Source: an uncultured Ruminococcus sp. (GTDB lineage Bacteria > Bacillota > Clostridia > Oscillospirales > Ruminococcaceae). Taken from it: a DNA stretch of 17,461 nucleotides. The notes under the pieces are model-generated. The model worked only from the letters and a program-made list of their open reading frames with translations, did no database searches and was not told the DNA's origin. Both the position numbers and the translations under genes were made by a program. The stretch spans positions 1-17,461 of the forward strand of contig UQXS01000024.1 in NCBI GenBank assembly GCA_900545125.1, given 5' to 3'. Shown in pieces: positions 1 through 6,386 of the stretch (positions are counted from its first letter, which is position 1; each line of letters opens with the position of its first letter).

Positions 1-65
1 CCGCCAAAAATAGCGGCTATGAAGCCGCCCACAAGTCCTGCAATTGTACAAAGTGTTTCTTTCAT
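1..65 (-). CDS. Phage holin, N-terminal 21 codons (partial, runs off the window)
   Basis: The gene starts with ATG at 65 and reads MKETLCTIAGLVGGFIAAIFGG up to the window edge. The sequence upstream is GGAGGGCTGAAA, a good ribosome binding site overlapping the end of the preceding gene, only 2 bases away. A short polar start followed by a glycine/alanine-rich hydrophobic helix is typical of small phage holins of the TcdE/phi-LC3 (Phage_holin_4) kind in Clostridia. These oligomerise in the inner membrane to release the endolysin. The position directly after the tail-fibre genes is where a lysis cassette begins in Firmicutes siphoviruses. Only the first helix is visible, so the family is inferred from style and position. 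Confidence 0.6.
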   Translation of the reverse strand, partial: MKETLCTIAGLVGGFIAAIFG

Positions 66-67
66 TT

Positions 68-1648
68 TCAGCCCTCCATAATTTTGATAGATTTGATTTT
101 TGGGTGTGTATTATCGGATACGCCAATCCATGCAACATAATACTCGCCTGCAGGAATACCAGAACAAGAAATTAACGTGGTGATGTAATTAACGGAATAC
201 AGCCATTCAAATGGAATCTTGTGGCAGTCATTATTCTTGATTTTCTCAAAAACAAAGTCAGCGATAGGTGTATCCTGTGACCTGCCGTCAGGTGAAATAA
301 AGCACAGTTCGCTGTCAGAATTTGCACCGGCAAGATATTCCAGAAGCACCTTGCTATTCGGAGTTATTTTTACAAGGTTACAAAATGCGGACTGAATCGT
401 TACACCCCAGTTGAACACGACAGAGCTATAATTCAGTGCAAAATAGGTGTTTTCACTGCAAAAATCGGGGTACTGCTCCACAAACCGCATAAACGGATAT
501 GTGCCATTGTTGACCATAAAAACAAGGCTGTTATCGTACTTTTCGAATACATCGCTGCCAGAAGAAAACAGCGTAACAGCGTTGTTTCCGTTTGTGATTT
601 TTGATTCCAAAATTGTAATTCTGTTCTCTAAATTCAAAATCGCATCGTTCTGATTCTGCTGGTCATACTGAGTAGAATCACGGAGCTGCTGTAATTCAGT
701 ATCTACTTCGGAAATTTTATCCCATTTTGCAATTTTCGCAGATGTTAAGCTATTGAGCAGCGTCAGATTATGATGCCAGTGAGCCTGCGACACAACAGGC
801 TCGACAGAATCCTTGACCGCCTGAATTTCGCTGTTTACGGTGTCTCCAAAGGAAGTAAGGTCGTTTTCTACCGTCTGAAATTTCGATTCGACCAGCTTTT
901 GTGTCTCTACTCTGGTGACATAGGGCGAGAGGTCAGGGGCGGAAGATAAAACTTTATCCTCCACGATTTTTAGAACCTCTACTCTTGTGATATACGGCGA
1001 TAAATCGGGAGTTATGGATTGCAGCCACTCCTCTTCAGAGCCTGTAAATCCATTTTCTACAGCAACTTCATAGGCGGATAAACCGTTTTGTCCGTCTACA
1101 CCATCTTTACCATCAGTACCGTTGATTCCATCCTTACCGGGCAAACCGTCAGCACCTTTCAGACTTTCAAGCCAATCTGAAACCGTCCCGACAAAGCCGT
1201 TTTCCTTGGCGATTTCATACGCTGAAAGTCCGTCCTTGCCGTTCACACCAGCCTGAATTTCAGCGATTTTCTGCAAAAGCTGCGTGTACAGATCAGGCGT
1301 TGGAGGTATGGGTGTATCATCGTCTCCAACGAATCCCGATTCACGGATATTGAGTGTCACAGGCACAGTGGTTGCTCTCACTGTTGTATCGGATTCCGCA
1401 TCATATCCGAAAACCGACATTTTCACAGCACCTACATGAAGCTCCGCAGGCAAATGGCAGGAAGTACCGTCAAATCCAAGAACAATGCTGTAAATTTCAT
1501 CGCACTGCGAGAACTGCACCACCTTGTGAAACTTTTTCCAGTCACCGTCAAAAACGAATTTCAGGTTCACGAATGCAATCTGATGGTCGGCAATGACATC
1601 TCGTTCCAGAACTTCGATTTTTTGCTGTTTTACGAGGAATTTCCACAT
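68..1648 (-). CDS. Collagen-like baseplate upper protein / tail fibre (BppU-like)
   Basis: This 526-residue protein is likely part of the baseplate or receptor-binding tip of the tail. Residues 1-110 form a beta-rich N-terminal domain resembling the attachment domain of BppU-like proteins. Residues 137-189 hold collagen-like Gly-X-Y runs (for example GADGLPGKDGINGTDGKDG). These are flanked by two copies of a module, SAYEIAKENGF at 142-152 and SAYEVAVENGF at 191-201, each followed by an acidic W-containing segment. A second pair, DLSPYITRVE (215-224) and DLSPYVTRVE (239-248), leads into a probable coiled coil up to about residue 350. The C-terminal 170 residues are aromatic and beta-rich, plausibly a host-surface or carbohydrate-binding head. 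The start codon shares one base with the stop of the LRR gene upstream (TAATG), indicating translational coupling. The tail role is well supported by context; the exact family name is less certain. Confidence 0.75.
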   Translation of the reverse strand: MWKFLVKQQKIEVLERDVIADHQIAFVNLKFVFDGDWKKFHKVVQFSQCDEIYSIVLGFDGTSCHLPAELHVGAVKMSVFGYDAESDTTVRATTVPVTLNIRESGFVGDDDTPIPPTPDLYTQLLQKIAEIQAGVNGKDGLSAYEIAKENGFVGTVSDWLESLKGADGLPGKDGINGTDGKDGVDGQNGLSAYEVAVENGFTGSEEEWLQSITPDLSPYITRVEVLKIVEDKVLSSAPDLSPYVTRVETQKLVESKFQTVENDLTSFGDTVNSEIQAVKDSVEPVVSQAHWHHNLTLLNSLTSAKIAKWDKISEVDTELQQLRDSTQYDQQNQNDAILNLENRITILESKITNGNNAVTLFSSGSDVFEKYDNSLVFMVNNGTYPFMRFVEQYPDFCSENTYFALNYSSVVFNWGVTIQSAFCNLVKITPNSKVLLEYLAGANSDSELCFISPDGRSQDTPIADFVFEKIKNNDCHKIPFEWLYSVNYITTLISCSGIPAGEYYVAWIGVSDNTHPKIKSIKIMEG

Positions 1649-3048
1649 TAATCACGCACCTCCGTCCATTCACTATTCTCAGCATCCCATTCCATGTACC
1701 CGTCAAGGCACTGGATTTTAGTAAGGTTTGTTGTACTGATTGAGCCACTGTGTGAGTCCCAATTACTGCGTTTTGTGACAGCCACCCATTCTGCAAGGCT
1801 TCCTTCGTATGTGATCTCTGTGAGAGAACGGCAATAGTTGATCCAGTGAGACTTGATTTCCGTTACTGTATTGGCAAGCGTAACATTTCTCAAATTATTG
1901 CAGTTGACAAACAGAAACTGGCTGATAACAGGAGCTTCATAGCGAACTGTCGTCAGATTTGCACAAGCGGAAAAGACACGCTCTCCGATTGTAGAAACTG
2001 TCGCAGGAACAGTAACCTCTGTGAGCCTGTTTCCTGCAAAAGCACAGCTGCCGATTTCTGTCACACTGCTTGGAATTGTTACAGTTTTCAAACCGTGCGT
2101 AATTGTCGGAGTTGCCATTTCATCCGGATGGGGATAAAAGGCAAATCTACCGATTTTTGTGAGCGTCGTCGGCAGCGATACCGTTTCCAGAGCATCGCAG
2201 TAGCGGAAAGCATAATCGCCTATATCTGTAATTCCTTCAGACACAACAATATTTTTGATGTTCTGATTGTTGAAGAATGGAGAATCGATGTGCGGTGTTT
2301 CCAATGGAGAGTCATAATCATACATATCGCCCGTACCACGCAGGAGCAGTCTGCCGTTGGAGTACAGAACATAGTAGATATTCTCACCGCACTCACAAGT
2401 TTCGATGATGTCACCGGTGAGGTCATCGACTTTGGTTTGAAGAACATCAATCTTGTTTGTGAGTTCTTTAACTGTCTTGCTATAGTCCGAAATTTCGGCT
2501 AAAACCTGTGCAAACTGTGCCTGCATTTCTGTCACTTTGCACTTACCGAGAATACACCTGCAATATCCACAAACATTGCTGTCCTCACGATAATCGTACC
2601 AGTCGAACTTGCTCAGCGAAGTCGCACCAACATTCAGACGAACAGCATAAAGCAGAAGTCTTGTGCGGTTTTCATTGGTTGGAATTACTGGCAAGGCTGG
2701 ATTTTCAGCAGGTGTGCTGGGAATAATCTCCAATCTGACAGCACGGACGCTTTCAGAAGTGTCGCACACGATTGCAATTGAAACATATCGCGGCAGGCTT
2801 TCATCCTGATATTCCGTTAAGTCAATGCTGTAACGTGAATCGTTGACGAAATAATGACCATTTATCCATGCTTTTCCACGTCCAAGAATCACTTTTAATC
2901 CCGTACTTGCGGCAGTCAAAGAAAAGCAATCGCCGTAAGTGTCAAGGATTCCATTGCAGATGATGCTCGACAAATAGGTCGTAAAATCCTCTGCTGTGTA
3001 CGTTCTGTCAAGCCCTTTTGAGTTGAAAAATCCGCTGTAAAAAGCCAT
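1648..3048 (-). CDS. Phage tail/baseplate protein with BspA-type leucine-rich repeats
   Basis: The start is placed at ATG 3048 (MAFYSGFFNSKGLDR), which has AAGGAG 8 bases upstream; a longer frame to 3105 would overlap the preceding gene without a ribosome site. The product has 466 residues. Residues 1-155 resemble the conserved N-terminal domain of tail structural proteins in Clostridia phages. A cysteine cluster (C160, C163, C165, C170) follows, then a heptad-like coiled coil at about 175-212. From about 264 to 420 there are BspA-like leucine-rich repeats of the LRR_5 type, with units such as GITDIGDYAFRYC and SSVTEIGSCAFAGN. These LRRs are common in surface proteins that bind host or matrix components, so a receptor-recognition role at the tail tip is inferred. 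It is coupled to the fibre gene downstream by a 1-base overlap. Confidence 0.8.
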   Translation of the reverse strand: MAFYSGFFNSKGLDRTYTAEDFTTYLSSIICNGILDTYGDCFSLTAASTGLKVILGRGKAWINGHYFVNDSRYSIDLTEYQDESLPRYVSIAIVCDTSESVRAVRLEIIPSTPAENPALPVIPTNENRTRLLLYAVRLNVGATSLSKFDWYDYREDSNVCGYCRCILGKCKVTEMQAQFAQVLAEISDYSKTVKELTNKIDVLQTKVDDLTGDIIETCECGENIYYVLYSNGRLLLRGTGDMYDYDSPLETPHIDSPFFNNQNIKNIVVSEGITDIGDYAFRYCDALETVSLPTTLTKIGRFAFYPHPDEMATPTITHGLKTVTIPSSVTEIGSCAFAGNRLTEVTVPATVSTIGERVFSACANLTTVRYEAPVISQFLFVNCNNLRNVTLANTVTEIKSHWINYCRSLTEITYEGSLAEWVAVTKRSNWDSHSGSISTTNLTKIQCLDGYMEWDAENSEWTEVRD

Positions 3049-3052
3049 AAAA

Positions 3053-4162
3053 TCACTCCTTAAAAGTCGGTGTGAGATTCCGTCCATTCTGATCGAAACT
3101 CTCAATCATGCCGATAATCTGTATTTTATTCTGTCGCAGACCGAATCTGCGGTGTTCAACGGTTACATAATCACCGACAAAATAATCGGAATTATACCAA
3201 AACTGCGTGGACTGTACCGCTATCTGCGATTCAGATGCAGTGAGTGGAAGAACGATTTTTTCCTTGCCTCGTTCTTTCAGAAGTTCGATGTATTCATCAT
3301 CGGAAATCGGCTTTGTTTCGCCGTTTTCCTGCTGTTCGTCAGCCATGTCTTTTGCATCCACATAGACCTCAAAACGCTCTAAAAAAGACGGCTCGTCACC
3401 GTCAAAATAAGTCGTTCGCTTACGCTCTTCACCTTCGCCTTTTCCCAGTATATAGGCAAAATTTCGTTGTTCAGAAATGTCGGAGAAATACATAAACGAC
3501 AGCAAATTTGTGTATCCGTCCGAGAAAATAATGTGGGGATTATCATCCTGCAAAATGCTCCTGTCAGCACCTTGTGAAAGCTCAAAAATCAGCTTAAAAC
3601 AGCCGTTTTTCTCGTCATGCAAGCGGATATTTGCAGTGCCACCGATCTTCTCACAAATGGTATAGATCCACTCCATTAAATTGGCATAACTGACCTGCAA
3701 CTTAGCTTTTTGTTCCCAGCAATCACTGCTGACTGAACCTAATGAAAGCCCGATAATTCGGCGAATATCATTACTCATTGCATTTTGAGAGACAACATCC
3801 TGAACGATTTCTGAATACGGTTTATCGACAGTCGTTGAAAAAGTCGGATAGATGATTCTGCGCTCCAAAAGGCACATCAAAAACCTGCCTGAAACAGTTA
3901 AATAATCGCCGTTTTCTGCATCGGTTTCGATTTTGACGGATTCAATAATCCCGAAATGCTCTTTGTCATCGTCACGCCCGACAATTTTTCCGGTTTGAAA
4001 AATCTCTATATTCCGTGGATTTGCAGCAATATACACCTCAAAGCTGCCGCACTGGTAATACTCAATATCCCACAACAGAGAGGAGAAACTGTCACAAATT
4101 GCATCGAGAGAAATCGTTAGATTATCGCCGTCTGCCGTCATTTTGTACACTTCGATTTGCAT
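3053..4162 (-). CDS. Gp37-like siphovirus tail protein (tail-associated, baseplate hub side)
   Basis: This 369-residue protein starts MQIEVYKMTADGDNLTIS. The N-terminal segment with GSFEVYIAANPRNIEIFQ, followed by a GIIESVKIE strand and SGRFLMCLLERRII, matches the Siphovirus ReqiPepy6 Gp37-like family, which replaces the Tal/endopeptidase hub protein in many Firmicutes phages. It lies directly after Dit with a 3-base gap and directly before the LRR tail protein, the usual place for the hub. A GGGGGTG stretch, overlapping the end of the Dit gene, serves as ribosome site. The C-terminal YFVGDYVTVEHRRFG segment is typical of the beta-barrel end of this family. No lytic peptidase motif is visible, so I would not call it an endopeptidase. 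Confidence 0.8.
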   Translation of the reverse strand: MQIEVYKMTADGDNLTISLDAICDSFSSLLWDIEYYQCGSFEVYIAANPRNIEIFQTGKIVGRDDDKEHFGIIESVKIETDAENGDYLTVSGRFLMCLLERRIIYPTFSTTVDKPYSEIVQDVVSQNAMSNDIRRIIGLSLGSVSSDCWEQKAKLQVSYANLMEWIYTICEKIGGTANIRLHDEKNGCFKLIFELSQGADRSILQDDNPHIIFSDGYTNLLSFMYFSDISEQRNFAYILGKGEGEERKRTTYFDGDEPSFLERFEVYVDAKDMADEQQENGETKPISDDEYIELLKERGKEKIVLPLTASESQIAVQSTQFWYNSDYFVGDYVTVEHRRFGLRQNKIQIIGMIESFDQNGRNLTPTFKE

Positions 4163-4165
4163 AGA

Positions 4166-5026
4166 TCACACCCCCAGATATGCATTTCTATGAATTAAAC
4201 GGACTTTCAGCTTGGAGATACCGCCCGATGCACGAAGATAAAATTTGTTTTCTCCCGTCCGCAAGGTCAGCCATGTTGAGCCGGAAACAAGGCGATTGAT
4301 GATGTTAGTGGTGGCACCCGCACGCTCTAATGTGACCGTTTTATTGCCGGTTTTCGTGGTGATCGTGATAATATCTCCTGCCTGCAAATCACCTGTGATT
4401 TGAAGATATTCGTCCGTATCGGCGTTGTACAGCGTTGGAGAACTTGCGTCCGCAATTGCTTCAATTTCGAGCGTAAATCCTGTTTCGTCACCATCGTTGA
4501 CAATTTCCATTATATTCTGCGTGTTGTATTTTCCGAGAGTAAACGGCTGAGGATTATTTTCAGTCGGAAACGGGAATGTGAATCCGCCTGTAATTTGGCT
4601 GTAATACGCCATTTGTGACGTTGTGGAATACCAATAAATATCGGGGCAGAGAATGGAAATCTGCCCTTTTGTCAGCTGCTCGAAATTCTCCATTTCACAG
4701 TTCTCCACGATTCCCTCGGCATACACGGAGATATTTTTTGTGGAGTAATATATTTTGATGTAGCGTGAGGGTTTGACCACTTTGTACAGCTCATGCCGCC
4801 TCTTCTCCACATCAAATCCACGCATTTCAAAGGGAATGACCACATTTCTCTTTTCGATGAAAGCGTTGTTCAGATATCTGCCGTCCATGCCTGCGTAGGA
4901 GGATGTGCTGATCGTTCCGGCAGGCGGATTCAGTCCTTCTATTTTTGAGAATAGGAAGCGGTTTGCTGTCTGTGAGAGATCAATTTGCTGACCTGATTCG
5001 TTTTCAAGAATAAGTGAGTAGAACAT
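4166..5026 (-). CDS. Distal tail protein Dit (Sipho_tail family)
   Basis: The 286-residue product starts MFYSLILENESGQQIDL and contains the N-terminal Dit signatures GLNPPAGTISTSSYAGMDG and RNVVIPFEMRG. The C-terminal galectin-like beta-sandwich is the segment with ITITTKTGNKTVTL. Dit forms the hexameric ring joining the tail tube to the baseplate. The start has AAAGGAG 9 bases upstream. In related phages the tape measure gene lies immediately upstream; here the two are separated by about 1.3 kb carrying the plus-strand ars cassette, so Dit must be reached by late transcription through that cassette or from an unseen local promoter. I see no obvious consensus minus-strand promoter in the 100 bases upstream. 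Confidence 0.88.
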   Translation of the reverse strand: MFYSLILENESGQQIDLSQTANRFLFSKIEGLNPPAGTISTSSYAGMDGRYLNNAFIEKRNVVIPFEMRGFDVEKRRHELYKVVKPSRYIKIYYSTKNISVYAEGIVENCEMENFEQLTKGQISILCPDIYWYSTTSQMAYYSQITGGFTFPFPTENNPQPFTLGKYNTQNIMEIVNDGDETGFTLEIEAIADASSPTLYNADTDEYLQITGDLQAGDIITITTKTGNKTVTLERAGATTNIINRLVSGSTWLTLRTGENKFYLRASGGISKLKVRLIHRNAYLGV

Positions 5027-5065
5027 CAGAAATCACTCCTTTTGGGTGAAAAAATCAAAAACGTA

Positions 5066-5094
5066 TTGACAAGTGTTTATGTATGTGCTATAAT
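5066..5094 (+). promoter_or_regulatory. Consensus sigma-70/sigma-A promoter of the ars cassette
   Basis: A perfect -35 box TTGACA (5066-5071) is separated by 17 bases from a perfect -10 box TATAAT (5089-5094). It lies 34 bases upstream of the arsR start. Such an ideal promoter explains how this cassette could be expressed in a lysogen independently of the minus-strand late transcript. Confidence 0.9.
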
Positions 5095-5100
5095 AAACAC
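5073..5100 (+). promoter_or_regulatory. Inverted-repeat operator, candidate ArsR binding site
   Basis: GTGTTTAT (5073-5080) and ATAAACAC (5093-5100) form a perfect 8-bp inverted repeat with a 12-base spacer. The repeat begins just after the -35 box and covers the -10 box. ArsR/SmtB repressors bind such AT-rich dyads over their own promoters and leave them when metalloid is bound. The repeat is seen directly; the binding is inferred from position and from the ArsR gene 29 bases downstream. Confidence 0.7.
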
Positions 5101-5128
5101 ATAGACACATATCAATGTGAGGTGGAAT

Positions 5129-5404
5129 ATGAATACTAAGGATATAGCTGTAATATGCAAAGCATTGGGAGACAATTCTCGTTTGCGTATCATTCAAATG
5201 CTATTCGATGGAGAAAAGTGTGGTTGTAAACTTCTAGAGGCTTTTGATATCACACAACCAACATTATCGCATCACATGAAAATTTTATGTGAATGCGGTC
5301 TTGTGATCGACAGAAAAGAAGGAAAATGGCATCATTACTCGGTAAACGAGAATACCTGGAAAGAATTTTGTTATCATGTCAGTTCATTTGGAAAGGTGGA
5401 ATAG
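5129..5404 (+). CDS. arsR: ArsR-family metalloid-responsive repressor
   Basis: This 91-residue winged-helix protein starts with ATG 5129, preceded by GAGGTGG; a GTG 12 bases earlier overlaps that ribosome site and is rejected. The N-terminal helices contain ALGDNSRLRIIQML. The recognition helix is TQPTLSHHMKIL, and the wing includes RKEGKWHHYSV. A Cys-Gly-Cys pair (C31, C33) sits where ArsR proteins carry the ELCVC arsenite-binding motif, and two more cysteines (C54, C56) follow in KILCECG. The family represses its own operon and is released by As(III)/Sb(III). It is the first gene of a two-gene plus-strand operon, its stop 2 bases before the next start. Regulation of the adjacent inverted-repeat promoter is inferred. 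Confidence 0.9.
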   Translation: MNTKDIAVICKALGDNSRLRIIQMLFDGEKCGCKLLEAFDITQPTLSHHMKILCECGLVIDRKEGKWHHYSVNENTWKEFCYHVSSFGKVE

Positions 5405-5406
5405 CT

Positions 5407-6348
5407 TTGGAAAAGATTGCAAAGAAGATCATAAATGCTTGTTTACAGGAAACAAGCAGAAATCCTATAGAAATTTTCAATCACATTGCGCATATGGACT
5501 TTGTCAGAATACACGGACCGGAACATCATGTGTTAGACGGTGCAGCGTTGTTAACAGCTTATCACAATGCAGGCGGGAAAATAGACTTACAAACAAGTTT
5601 AAATGAACTTATGAAACGAGGACTACAAATGCCCGGAGCAACTTGTGGTATGTGGGGTATTTGTGGTGCCGTCAGTTCAATGGGTGCCGCACTGTCCATT
5701 ATCGATTCTACCGGTCCATTGAGTTCAGATTCTGCATGGGGAAAACATATGGAATTCACGTCAGAAGCATTATCCTGTTTGTCAAAAGTAGGAGGACCGA
5801 GATGCTGTAAGAGAGATGCGTATCTAAGTTTTCAGAAAGCGATTGACCATATCAATGAAAATTATGATGTAAAATTAGAAAGTACCGGAATCCAATGCAG
5901 CTTCAGTGCGAAAAATCAGCAATGCATCAAAGAAAAATGTCCATTTTATAAAAAGCAAAAGAAGGCGGTTGCTTTTATTTGTGTGCATAACTCTTGCCGC
6001 AGTCAGATTGCAGAAGCTCTCGGAAAACATCTTGCAGGTGATGTTTTTGACATTTATTCCGCAGGTACAGAAACAAAACCGCAGATAAATCAAGATGCTG
6101 TAAGACTTATGAAACAACTTTACGGTATTGACATGGAGCTAACCCAATACAGCAAGACATTCGATGAAATACCCACTCCCGATATTGCAATTTCAATGGG
6201 ATGTGATGTTGGGTGTCCGTTTATAGGCAGACCATTCGATGATGATTGGGGATTAGAAGATCCTACCGGAAAAACGGATGAAGAATTCAAAAAGGTAATA
6301 AAAGAAATAGAGGGTAGAATATTGAAGCTGAAAAACGGATTGCTGTAA
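5407..6348 (+). CDS. DUF5714-ArsC fusion: arsenate reductase (LMW-phosphatase type) with N-terminal DUF5714 domain
   Basis: A TTG at 5407 is the best start, 7 bases after AAGGTGG and just after the arsR stop; the frame stays open farther upstream, but only inside arsR. The 313-residue product has two parts. Residues 1-180 match DUF5714 as I know it, with RIHGPEHHVLDGAAL, PGATCGMWGICGA and the GGPRCCKR cysteine pair; its function is not established to my knowledge. Residues 187-313 are a thioredoxin-type ArsC/low-molecular-weight phosphatase domain. It has the P-loop CVHNSCRSQ (C192, R198), the distal cysteines of MGCDVGCP (C266, C270) and the DWGLEDPTG signature. Such enzymes reduce arsenate to arsenite through a cysteine relay. 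All relay cysteines are present, so the reductase half looks functional. No arsenite efflux gene accompanies it here. Confidence 0.87.
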   Translation: MEKIAKKIINACLQETSRNPIEIFNHIAHMDFVRIHGPEHHVLDGAALLTAYHNAGGKIDLQTSLNELMKRGLQMPGATCGMWGICGAVSSMGAALSIIDSTGPLSSDSAWGKHMEFTSEALSCLSKVGGPRCCKRDAYLSFQKAIDHINENYDVKLESTGIQCSFSAKNQQCIKEKCPFYKKQKKAVAFICVHNSCRSQIAEALGKHLAGDVFDIYSAGTETKPQINQDAVRLMKQLYGIDMELTQYSKTFDEIPTPDIAISMGCDVGCPFIGRPFDDDWGLEDPTGKTDEEFKKVIKEIEGRILKLKNGLL

Positions 6349-6386
6349 TTAACGCTTTCAAGAAACCGGACACATAGTCCCATTTC

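Noticed and set aside
1846..2502. Plus-strand open frame of 218 codons opposite the LRR protein
   Set aside because: Cys/Arg/Asn-rich antisense reading of the LRR repeats with no start signal or homology.
5293..5406. Upstream extension of the DUF5714-ArsC frame
   Set aside because: It overlaps arsR in another frame, has no ribosome site and no homology; TTG 5407 has one.
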